DNA from: Chromera velia
Lineage: Eukaryota > Sar > Chromeraceae
Length of the DNA: 21,533 nucleotides
Reading direction: 5' to 3'
Assembly (NCBI GenBank): GCA_018398765.1
Contig: JAHBMJ010003291.1
Location: 70,001 to 91,533, forward strand
Of the stretch, positions 10,466 to 18,972 are shown in pieces. Every line of letters starts with the position of its first letter. The stretch's first letter is position 1. The position numbers and the translations under genes are program-made. Below the pieces are notes generated by a model that saw only the letters and a list, made by a program, of their open reading frames with translations, was not told the DNA's origin and did no database searches.

Positions 10466-11053
10466 CTTTGCCGCTTTATTTCTGCACGCACGATCCGTTG
10501 TCCACTGCAGATTTTAGATCGGTCAGTCACTCTTCTGTTCTGTGTCTGTCTGCCCTCTTTCGCGGTATGGCAAGGTCGCCAGCTAGACCGAAGAGGCGAG
10601 AAACTTTCTGACTCATATATTAATACAAGAAGCCTGCAGGGGCGGAAGCCACAGCGAATCTGTAAGAGCCCCTCAAGCACTATTAATATAACAAGTCAGT
10701 TCGCGCGCAACGCGCGCGAAAGTAAGTCTGGCAGACTGAGCAATTATTTCGGCTCCTTTACTGAAGTGGGCGACTTGCGGCTAAAAGTGTCACATTTTTT
10801 TTCGAAAAACTCATACTGCAGGTGGGGGGGATGGCGGAAAAATCCGAATAAATTGGGAAAAAATAGAAAATCATCTTCCGGCCTTAAAGTCAAGGCACTC
10901 ACCTTCGAGATTGTTCGTGAAGCATTTCAAGGCACTCACCACCTATTTAACTTCACCGAAAGACCAATGCATGCGCCCAAAAAATACGTGTATGAAACAA
11001 AAAGTTTGCTCATGTCTGCATGCATCTACGTATGCTGCACTGCATGCATGATC
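10466..11053. other. Divergent intergenic region upstream of engB
   Basis: No supported coding exon is present. A strong palindrome (TTCGCGCG, short spacer, CGCGCGAA) lies at 10700-10720, about 235 bp upstream of the engB start. The word CAAGGCACTCACC, also the core of the 33-bp repeat in engB intron 2, occurs at 10891-10903 and 10928-10940. On the minus strand it reads GGTGAGTGCCTTG, a good splice donor, so one or both may mark a 5' untranslated exon of engB; that is inference. Confidence 0.45.
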
Positions 11054-11226
11054 TTAGCTGAGTGTCACTTTGCGGATCTGACACTCGATGTCACGTCTGC
11101 GTTGTGGCAGATCTGACTTAGGCTCACCTTCCGTTGAATGCTGAACCGGAACATTCTCACGCTTACGACAAGTTCGACATCTGTAGCATCTGTTGCACGA
11201 CGAGACGTATAGCTTCTGCTGATCTA
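11054..11226 (-). repeat. Dispersed ~172-bp repeat, copy 1, with a possible Cys-rich exon
   Basis: This segment (core 11056-11226) matches 18619-18792 in the same orientation, at close to 90% identity by eye with a few small indels. On the minus strand both copies contain the same candidate exon: an acceptor CAG at the GATCAGCAG end, an open frame encoding SSCNRCYRCRTC, and a donor-like GAAG followed by GTGAG. The four Cys are spaced C-x2-C-x2-C-x2-C, which could bind zinc. Beyond the donor the copies differ by indels, so the frame is conserved only in the exon-like part. It may be a fragment of a mobile element or of a multigene family. Confidence 0.65.
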
Positions 11227-11338
11227 ATGGCAAACACCAACACACACCACACCCCTCCAACGCACTCACCAACCCGCCCAACACCCCCCCCCCCCATGCT
11301 CACCCCTCGCACCCCCATGCACCCAACCAGGGAGGCGG
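11227..11338 (+). other. Weak candidate 5' exon, Thr/Pro-rich
   Basis: An ATG at 11227 directly follows the dispersed repeat and opens a Thr/Pro/His-rich frame that reaches a possible donor (G followed by GTGGGC at 11339). Its phase would fit the acceptor of the WSC exon at 11933. The composition matches a mucin-like stalk. Low-complexity DNA produces such frames by chance, and this start would lack a signal peptide, so I prefer the start at 11790. Confidence 0.2.
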
Positions 11339-11789
11339 GTGGGCGTGTTGGGGCGGCGTGGAGGCGGGTGGGCGTGTGTCCTAGCGTGTGTACGTCAGTT
11401 TGTTTCTCTGTGTGAAAAGGATTGTACCTTCCTTTCGATGCTACGTTGGGTTCCCTTCCCACATTTTCGCGTGTCTTTCTTGTAACACTTTTTCCTGATC
11501 CCACATTTTCACATCCCGCTCTCTGTCTTTTTCCTTCTTTGTGAGTGTGTGTGTGAGACTCAGTATAATTGCAATGGTCCTTCCGTCCGTCTGTCTGTCT
11601 GTGTGTCTCCGCCCCCGACTCTGCCAGACCGTTCATTTCGGCTTCGCCACCTTCAGTCTTGATTGATTTCGCTGACTGACTGACTGACTGACTGACTGAC
11701 TGTCAGAATTCCCTGCTCTTAATTCTCTCCGGGTCGGAAGCTGACGCTTTCTCTTTCCATCGGTGACCGGAAAAAGAAAAGGACGGAGA

Positions 11790-11795
11790 ATGAGG

Positions 11796-11830
<35 letters not shown>

Positions 11831-12380
11831 TCTTTCTCTGTCTGTGCTCTGTGTGTGTGTATGTGTATGTGTGTGTGTATGTGTGAAAGAGAAGAAGTGC
11901 TCCCACCTGTGCTCCTGTTTCTCTCTGCGCAGCCACGACGACCACCACAACCACAACAACGACCACCACCACGACTACTACCACGACGACCACCGTGTGT
12001 GCGGACCCGTTCATCGGTTGTTACCGATTTGAGAACATTCTGGGCGACCAGAAGGGGTTCGAGTGGGTGCTGGAGGAGTCGGGAGAGACAACCAACGAGG
12101 TCTGCCGAGAGCTCTGCAGGACGGGGGGATACAAGTACGCAGGGACGTTCAAGGGCTCCGACTGCGCGTGCTCCAACGAACTGCCCCCGACGGCAGAGGA
12201 GGAAGGGAAGTGCGAGTTCTCCTGCAGCGGTGACAGCTCCGAGTACTGTGGAGGGTCCCATGAGGCGACTCTTTCGACAACAGAATGCCGTCAGTCAGTC
12301 AGTCAGTCAGTCAGCCGAGCAAATAGACAGGCAGGCAGGCGTTCAATAAGCACCAAAGAGAGGCAGTGCTGAGCTTTGTG

Positions 12381-12423
<43 letters not shown>

Positions 12424-13726
12424 ATGTGTGCAGTTATGAGAAAAGATCAAGCCGTCCGTCAGTTGGCTTCTGAAGGTCCGCCCGTCGGTTTGTTAGTGCT
12501 CCGTTGAACAATTGATTTCTTTCTTGCTGCATGCCTTCGTTCAGCTAGTTTGGTTTAAATTTCTTTCTTTCCTTCGTAAGGCTTCCTTCCTTCCTTCCTT
12601 CTTTCTTTCTTTCTTTCTTTCTTTTTGTTGTGTGTGAAAACAAATAAGACATTCAGAAAGAATATGGAAGACCAGTTTGAGGGACTTGTCCTGTGCAAGA
12701 AGGGAAATTTACGTTTCGATCTGCCAGGCGCCCTCAATTGACTCTTCACTGACCACTGACAAAAAGGGAACAAAAGCAAACCCCTGCAGGCACGCCTCCC
12801 CTTCTGTCTCCCGCAGAGGCAGAAAGAAAACCACGGCTCTTTTCGATCACCCGGCCCCCCCCCCCAACTGCCCTCCCGTGCCCTCCCTCACTGACCGTAA
12901 ACAGAGTCGAAGATGGTCACATCATGAGACCCTCCGCAAACGGCAACCCCTCCCATGCTCTTCGTTTCTTCTCTCTGTAAGCTCTTCCTCCCCCGGACCG
13001 CCTCTATTCGTTTGTTTGCAGACGTCGGATGTGTCGTAAAAAAGCTTTGGAGGCTGTGGATCCTCGTCCCGCTGGTGGTTCTGGTGGCACTGGTCCCGCT
13101 CGTTTTCATCCGTAAGTTTGTCCGACTGCACGCGAGTGGGCTGGTGGGGGGGCATAAGGTGAAAATCCAGCATCACACTGATCCATGTTTTGCCGACTCT
13201 TTCCCTTTTGATCGTCACATGCACTTTTAATTGTTTTGTGTTTCGTGCTGACTTGTGCTTCTGAAAAGCTTGAATGGCCTTGAGGGACCTAGTGAGGGAC
13301 AGCAAATCTAGACGTGCAGAAAAATTAATGCAGAGAGCAGGCTGCAGTGGACTCGATGGGTACTGGTCATGTATGCGCACGGGGCATTCAACAGAAGATG
13401 AATATCCGTGAGGAAACAGAACGCATGCATGCAGCGACAGAAGTGTCGGCATGTATAGGTGTTTTCATTCATGGTTTGGATGTGTAGCCCGAAATCGCAT
13501 GTGCGCATTTGTGTGCAGGGACTCTATCTCGGAGACCAGTCTGAGAACACGAGCAGCCACCCGAACAGCAGCAGGTGAGGAGCGGAGTGGATATAAGTCA
13601 ATAGAAGGAGCTGACGGTTTGCCTGCACTGATCCTCTCCTCTTCCCTAGCTCTCTTTGTGTATGTGTATGGTGTGTGTGGGGACTCCTTCTCTCTCTCCA
13701 ACCCTCCCCCCTTCCCCTCTCTCTCT

Positions 13727-13790
<64 letters not shown>

Positions 13791-15191
13791 CTATATCTCT
13801 GCCTTTGTCCCGCTTCTCTCTCTTCCCTGGGGTTTGCGTGAATGTGCGTGTAAATGTATGTGTCTGTGTTTGTGCCTTCGTCGCTTTGCGTGTCTCTGCA
13901 TGCGTCCATTCGCCATCCTAGACATTAATTCACTTCGACTGTCAATTCTGCAATATCCTGCAATCCAGGAATTAAGAGACTCCGCGTGCCCCCCCCTCAG
14001 CGGGACGTACCATGGATAGAAACGGGGGGGGGGGCTAGGGGGGGGCTTCGTTCTCATAAGTATGGCTGACCCTCATGCACTAATATGGTTTCTCACTTTC
14101 TCCTCTCCTCAGAGTCTCCTCTCTCGCGATCTTGTCTCCTGTCTTCTCCATCCATGCATCATCCTTTCCCCTCGTACGTGCGTGCAGCTTCTCGTCCCGC
14201 CCTCAAGGCCAGTAGACGTGTGCTGGAAATTCGGTATGAACGTTCTCTGCACACTATGTTTTTTTGAGGAAGATGATGAGAAGGTCAGCAAGCAACTTAC
14301 CCATCTTATGTCCGTAGCCCTCTATTCTTGCTTAATTCCCTCTTTCCCTTTCACTTCCTCCTTTCTCTCTTTGATTTTTTCATTCCTCGCACCCTTTTCT
14401 CAGCTCCATTTGACTGAAGGGGAAGTGAAGAACGTGAGAGAAAAGAGAAGGCGTACAGCTGACTATATACTTGCAATTCATAAAAGGGAACACAGACTGC
14501 ATGATTGATCGAGTCGAACGATGAGTAAATCAACAGAGAATTAATTTTTTTATCTACTTACATAGTGTTGATTGAAGACTGGATTCGTTTCGTTGTTTGT
14601 TCATTGCTTTTTGGTTAATTCTTGTTTTGTAGTCGATCAACCTGCATGGACCCTCTCGGTGATTGCTGTGAACTACCAGTGGGTTGCGAAGAGTTCGTGG
14701 ACAGAGACGTGGATGGAGATGTCTGCATATCTGTATATGTCTGTTATGTGTACTAAGAAGTTTTGTGTATTCATGCGGTCTGAAGTGTCTGGGGGTGATT
14801 CCAAAGGAAAAGAAAAAACTAATGAAGTTGGTTTGCAGTGCTTTAAGTTGTATTTGTTTCTTTCCGCTTCTTTGCCTTCAAGAACATATATGATTTGGCT
14901 TCCGTTGTTCGGAATAACTTGCAGAAGCTCAGCGTGCGGAGGAATTTTCCGTACCCCGGGGGGGAAGGCAAAGAGTTCCGCGTTGCCCGAACTTCGGTTT
15001 GGTGGGTTGAGATGAGGACCACTGATCAGCTGCTGGCAGCGGGATGGCTCCATGTTCGGCCACTCATGAGCGAAGTTTTTGTCGTGATTTGGAAAAAAGA
15101 CGATGAAGTCCCCTTTCTCTTCCACATGCCGACGGAAGACGCCTGTCACTTGTTGAGAAGGGAGATCTGTGACTTTCTGTCTTTGCCTTGA
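11790..15191 (+). CDS. WSC-domain single-pass membrane protein with unknown cytoplasmic domain
   Basis: The core exon 11933-12289 encodes 20 consecutive Thr followed by a WSC domain, a Cys-rich module that binds carbohydrate in yeast cell-wall sensors. Visible landmarks are GCYRF, EVCRELC, GYKYAGTF, CAC, CEFSCSGD and YCGG. A phase-1 donor (GTCAGT) joins exon 13022-13111, which encodes KKLWRLW and a ~19-residue hydrophobic helix. Exons 14188-14233, 14633-14720 and 14883-15191 follow with consistent phases and GT-AG ends. They add a basic juxtamembrane segment (about 170-186), a short acidic stretch (EEFVDRDVDGD) and an unrecognised domain of about 80 residues starting at FPYP. A possible first exon, 11790-11850, would encode a signal peptide from a (CT)n tract and make 316 residues. 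The WSC and membrane exons are firm. The first exon is tentative and the downstream joins are moderately supported. The last two exons could be a separate small gene starting at ATG 14646. The layout predicts an extracellular or lumenal WSC and a cytosolic tail domain. Confidence 0.6.
12290..12314 (+). repeat. (GTCA)n microsatellite forming the WSC exon donor
   Basis: The intron after the WSC exon begins with about six GTCA units, so the splice donor GTCAGT is the first of several identical, 4-bp-spaced candidates. Use of a later copy would change the frame. Confidence 0.8.
12896..12938 (-). pseudogene. Inverted fragment of a second WSC-domain exon
   Basis: On the minus strand this stretch encodes CGGSHDVTIFDSVY and then has a phase-1 donor GTCAGT. 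The end of the genuine WSC exon on the plus strand encodes CGGSHEATLSTTEC and has the same phase-1 GTCAGT donor at the same distance, 43 nt after the start of the CGG Cys codon. The first 20 nt agree at 16 positions. The rest of a WSC domain is not found upstream on the minus strand. It lies inside the intron between the WSC and membrane exons, so it looks like a partial inverted copy or the remnant of a neighbouring WSC gene. Confidence 0.6.
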
Positions 15192-15194
15192 TGA

Positions 15195-15476
15195 AGAGGG
15201 GAGGGTCTGTATATATATCGCGGGGATTTTCCCTACCCCACGGGGAAAAACAGGGACTTCAAAGTTCCTCAAACTTCCATTCGGGAGGTGGCAATCAGGA
15301 CAACGGATCAGTTGCTCAAGGAGGGCTACTTGCATTTCTGGGCTCTTCGAGCCAAAATTTTTGTTGTCATTTGTTTCGAGGAAGACGAAGCCCCCCTCCT
15401 CTTCCGGGCGGCGAACGAAGACGCTGCCCCCTTTTTGAGTAACAAAATCAAAGAGTTTCTGTCTCTGGATCGTTAA
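15195..15476 (+). CDS. Second tandem copy of the FPYP/RTTDQLL domain, after two in-frame stops
   Basis: Directly after the TGA TGA that ends the previous gene, the same frame opens again and encodes a second copy of the terminal domain, ending at TAA. The two copies align without gaps over about 80 residues with about 39 identities. Shared landmarks are FPYP, RTTDQLL, G-x-LH, FVVI, DE-x-P, LF, EDA and FLSL. At least ten identical residues use different codons (for example in the Pro, Thr, Leu and Val positions), which indicates past selection on this frame. I see no obvious start codon or splice acceptor for copy two. It could be a duplicate exon lost to expression, an alternative last exon, a separate small gene or a readthrough extension. 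No known family is recognised. Confidence 0.55.
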   Translation, partial: RGEGLYIYRGDFPYPTGKNRDFKVPQTSIREVAIRTTDQLLKEGYLHFWALRAKIFVVICFEEDEAPLLFRAANEDAAPFLSNKIKEFLSLDR

Positions 15477-16371
15477 AAAGGGGGGAGAAGCAATGGGGGG
15501 GGGGGTCTGCATGTACAAATGAATCGCAATGCTCTCTTTGGTCCCTTTGTCTTCCTCCCCCTTTCTGTGTTGGAGGAAAACCCTACCGGGCCCCTGCAAA
15601 GCCCTCTTGCGCCTGATTTTTTTTTAAAGAACAGAGTAGATGATCTACAGGGAAGAGCTAGGAAAAAGAGCCATTCGTTTTCGGCCGAGCTTTTTTCCCG
15701 GAAATCGGGTCACTTTTTTCCCTCCTTTTGATGATTAAGGTTTTTGTTATGCATGTCGCTCTCCTTTTTATTTTACTTCATGAAGAGAATGAGCTAGCTA
15801 CAGAATGATAGCAACAAGATGGTTCAAAGGAAATGAAGAAAGAGCGTGCGTGGGTGGGTGGGTGGGTGGGTAGGTGGGTGCATAGACCTACTCTCCCATG
15901 TTTCTTAATTAAATTTCAACGGTTTTACGAAATTTGATCTCTGAGTCAAAATATTTTTTGGGGCCAGGCCGTTAACGTCATGTTAACGTTTCCTTTGAAA
16001 AACCTGAAAACATCGAAAAAACGCCAACTCATATTTTTTAAACAAACTTGAGTTTTTTTATTTTTTTATCCATTGTGGTTCAATCGCGAACATCATCGGC
16101 GAACATAAATGATATTCGCGACTGAGTTTTGACGCCAGGTTTGCAAACTAAAAACATTTGTCTGAAAATAAAATTATATAGGATAATATAGGACAAATTC
16201 ACTGCATACATGGGAGAATAAATATTTTTTTTAAAGTTATAGAGCTATATGGAACCAATTATTTTGCTAGTTATTTTGATGTACGTATGCGTTGAAAACC
16301 GTAGAAAGCCGATTTCTACTCACTTTTCTATCACAATTTTGTTTAATCATCATATAATTTTGCGTGACATT
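15477..16371. other. Intergenic region with G-run and hairpin
   Basis: No gene is supported. A (GGGT)n tract at about 15849-15880 could form a G-quadruplex on the plus strand. An imperfect inverted repeat lies at 16080-16094 and 16111-16125 (arms TCAATCGCGAACATC and GATATTCGCGACTGA, 13 of 15 paired). The rest is AT-rich. The proximal part is presumably 3' untranslated sequence of the WSC-type gene or of the duplicated domain. Confidence 0.5.
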
Positions 16372-16785
16372 TAGTGACCATGTTTGATTTGATTTGATTT
16401 GATTTGATTTGAGGTAGGGCTTAAGCTCAAATCAAATATCCAGTCAGGGAGGACCTAATGTTTAAAGACCTATCAAATACGATCAAATATTTGATTAATA
16501 TGACTTTCAACCTCAAATATGAAGGTCCCGAAAAAACTTTTGCAAGTATCGATCCATCACGCATGCTGATTCAAATAAAAAAACCTAAATCTTGACGGTT
16601 TGCTCTCAAAAAAAAAACGTTTTGAGCTGCACTGAAATTGACGTTTCACCCCCTTTTACTTCATGCAGAGGTAAACCGATCAGCTGAACGTTTTCCCAAA
16701 CAGCTATATTGACTTTTCTGGTGCTGGAACATCTTTTATGGCCCCCTTTTTGAGCGTCTGCAAACATTTTACACCCCGTAAAGAC

Positions 16786-17276
16786 ATGTCACACAATCCA
16801 ACAGGGTCGAACGGGAAGAAGGAGGCATTTGATTTTTAGAGCCGGGTACGCAAAAAAAATATGGTCCATGCAAAAGGGGGCAAATGTGATTCAGTGTCAG
16901 GTGAAAATACAAGGAGCCGAGGGGGAAGGAGAAACTATTTGTGGCTGTGAGTATGCAGCAGCGGCAACCAGTTCTTTTCAAACCCACCTCATCAATCTGC
17001 ATGGCTTGACGATCACGTCTGACAAACATGTGTAGCTGCTCCAAGAAAGACAGGAGAAGCGGTTGGGGGGGGGCGGGGGGGACAAAGCAGCCTGACGTGC
17101 GAACGTTTTTCCCCACCAAAGATGAAGCAGAAGCCGTGGTCGCACCATATGCAGAGACGCATGAGAAGAGAATCAAGTGCGATATGTTGACCACTGACTT
17201 TCTGGCCAGTGCTGGCTGGCCTCATCTTAATAAAAAGTTATATATAATTTCAAATCTATCAATTTTACGTTCTTAA
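16786..17276 (+). pseudogene. Decayed N-terminal part of a hAT transposase with BED-like finger
   Basis: Two overlapping open segments in different frames look like one broken protein. The first (about 16829-17035) has IWSMQKGANVIQC followed by CGCEYAAAATSSFQTHLINLH, which matches the Cys-Cys...His-x4-5-His layout and HL-x3-H ending of BED zinc fingers at the start of hAT transposases. The second (about 17040-17276) has KQPDVRTFF and MLTTDFLASAGWPHLN, resembling the stretch that follows the finger in these enzymes (the QPSI-x-FF and 'P-x-S-V...GF' region). A plausible start ATG at 16786 is out of frame with the finger. The catalytic RNase-H-like domain is absent. Family assignment rests on motif resemblance only. 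Confidence 0.7.
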
Positions 17277-17349
17277 TCTCTATTAGTACTAGAGTGAGTC
17301 TCAGTGACTAGTGTATATACACTGCCACACAGGCACATTTTTTTTACGG

Positions 17350-17511
17350 AACTGATAAGTTATAATTTTATATGTATTTTTTTAAATTTTTGAAACACAC
17401 ATCAGAAATGTTCTGATAACTATTATCATAAACTGATAAGTTATAATTTTATATACATTTTTTTAAATTTTTGAAACACACATCAGAAATGTTCTGATAA
17501 CTATTGTCATG
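17350..17511. repeat. 81-bp tandem duplication inside the second hAT element
   Basis: Two near-identical 81-bp units (17350-17430 and 17431-17511) begin AACTGATAAGTTATAATTTT and end around TTCTGATAACTATTRTCAT. They differ at only a few positions, so the duplication is younger than the decay of the transposase remnant. Confidence 0.9.
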
Positions 17512-17668
17512 AGAAAAATGATCAGAGTGATAGTAAGTCAGTGACTCAGTGAGGAATCCTAAGAGGTTAACCTCAAATCTTACCTCAAATATCAAATATT
17601 TGAAGTTGAAGCTCAAATTAAATCAAATCAAATCAAATCAAATATAATCAAATCAAACATGGTCACTA

Positions 17669-18618
17669 GTGACATTACGTAACATCGTCGTATCGACTCC
17701 CTCCTAAGTCCTGAAAGTAATTGATGAACAGAATTGAACAAACGTGTTTTTAGATAATTAATCGGATAAACGAGGCTAGATCTGCCCCTTATATATGAGG
17801 ACACGGCATGCATAACAAAACCTTCAATCATTAACTTTATATCCCCGCCCCTACCCGCCCTACTGCACCCCCTCCCCCCTAAAAAAGAGGCTATAATCGT
17901 GTACTATCTTAGCCTCTCAGCTGATCTCAGCCAACTTTAAAGCTGAGCTACATATATAGCTATACCGGGAGGGGTCAATGAATAAATGAAGTTGGCTTTG
18001 CTAGAGTGGAGCCGTGCTCCCAGTAGCCCATGTTTATGCCAGAGATCGGGGTAATGCTGGAGCTAGCTGGGGCCCCGGGCTCTAGGCCCCGGGCCTTAGT
18101 ATACTTTGGTATTAGTTTTAGTGCGGGCCGGCAACCAAGGTGAAAATGTGTAGATAGAGAAAACGCTAAAAAAAGATGTAAAGTCAGTGATGAAGCTGTT
18201 ATTCATACAAAAAAACCTCCAATCATCGTTATCCGAGTTAATCTGAGCAAAAAAAAATGTTTTGGCAATTTCTAGTGACAAACCTTTCAAATATACCAAT
18301 TAATACCAATGACACAGGCCAAAATTCCACTGAAGTATAAGGCCTCTGAGACATCATTTCAATCATCATTTCGAGGCACTTATCGATATATACGCCGCCT
18401 GAAACACGTACGAAGTACATGCACCGGCTCCTTAAAAATTATTGACCTATATCGACCTTGACCTTGACCTACCTCGACCCCTTGTATCAGGGCCCCGGCA
18501 TACCCCCTACAAAAACCGAGGCGCATGCAGGGCCCCGGCACTAATTCAAGGCGCGCGATATGCGCGAACTCATGCATGCCTGCATAGAATGACAAATCTG
18601 CATATGTCTACTATAGCT
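17669..18618. other. Intergenic region between hAT element and dispersed repeat
   Basis: No gene is supported. Two hairpins are visible: AGAGGCTA (17886-17893) with TAGCCTCT (17910-17917), and AGCCAACTT (17929-17937) with AAGTTGGCT (17989-17997). The GC-rich word GGCCCCGG occurs four times, at 18071, 18085, 18491 and 18531, in otherwise AT-rich DNA, and the last two share the longer word CAGGGCCCCGGCA. Confidence 0.5.
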
Positions 18619-18792
18619 AGCTGAGTGTCACTAGTTTTGTGGATCTGACACTCGATGTCACATCTGCGTTGTGGCAGATCTGACTTGACTCACCTTCTGT
18701 TGAAAGCTGCACCGGAACATTCTCACGCTCACGACAAGTTCGACATCTGTAGCATCTGTTGCACGACGAGACGTATAGCTTCTGCTGATCTA
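18619..18792 (-). repeat. Dispersed ~172-bp repeat, copy 2
   Basis: This copy matches 11056-11226 in the same orientation. On the minus strand the candidate exon encodes SSCNRCYRCRTCRERENV and ends in a GAAG/GTGAGT donor. Within that exon-like part the two copies differ at four positions, two silent and two amino-acid changing (Glu/Lys and Leu/His). It ends 180 bp upstream of the SERF/ZNF706-like start codon, while copy 1 lies upstream of the WSC gene, so both sit in the 5' flank of a plus-strand gene. Confidence 0.65.
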
Positions 18793-18972
18793 TCAAGTCG
18801 GCCGTCTGCTTGGTCGATCTGACAGCTTCTCCCAAGCTGCCTCAGTTGATTTGTCGTCTCTCCTCCATCTGAGCACTCGACTCACCACTCGCTTCCCAGA
18901 GTACCGCCTAGCTCTGCTCCAACAGATCCATTCAACGAGAAAGAAAGAAAGAGAGACAGATCGAAGAGAAGA

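Larger units (their letters stand above)
16372..17668. mobile_element. hAT-type element with 8-bp target duplication and transposase remnant
   Basis: Both ends begin with the same 23 bp, starting TAGTGACCATGTTTGATTTG. The flanks carry the same 8 bp, GTGACATT (16364-16371 and 17669-17676). The inverted ends run into (GATTT)n/(AAATC)n subterminal arrays. An 8-bp duplication and a T-A-G terminus point to the hAT superfamily, and the decayed zinc-finger frame inside agrees. At about 1.3 kb it is too short for a full hAT transposase, so it is a deletion derivative that depended on a transposase from elsewhere. The ends differ from those of the element at 992-2175, so two hAT families are present. 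Confidence 0.9.

Noticed and set aside
12822-12894. Candidate Pro-rich exon between the WSC and membrane exons
   Set aside because: It has a good acceptor but would end in phase 0, while the membrane exon needs phase 1. It also overlaps a C-run.
13519-13574. Candidate exon between a GTGTGCAG acceptor and a CAG/GTGAGG donor
   Set aside because: Joined in phase to the membrane exon it meets a TGA after eight codons. The model that skips it keeps all later exons in phase. It remains a possible alternative ending.
14062-14508. 148-residue intact frame starting MADPHAL and ending in a basic tail
   Set aside because: Parts look coding (the last 34 residues follow a good acceptor at 14401), but its phase does not fit the WSC gene model and the middle is low-complexity Ser/Phe. 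It could be a small separate gene or an alternative exon; I could not support it enough to list.
15189-15194. TGA reassigned as a sense codon
   Set aside because: The engB and zinc-finger genes both end at TGA at the positions expected for their families, so TGA works as a stop in this genome. Local readthrough remains possible.
14673-15599. 308-residue open frame on the minus strand across both FPYP copies
   Set aside because: The two repeat copies are more alike as protein in the plus-strand frame (about 39 of 80) than in this one (about 33 of 80), and their differences fall often at plus-frame third positions. Splice-site context also supports the plus strand.
15540-15610. Possible third, decayed FPYP unit after copy two
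   Set aside because: Only a short match around GGAAAACCCTACC is visible and no further conserved residues follow.
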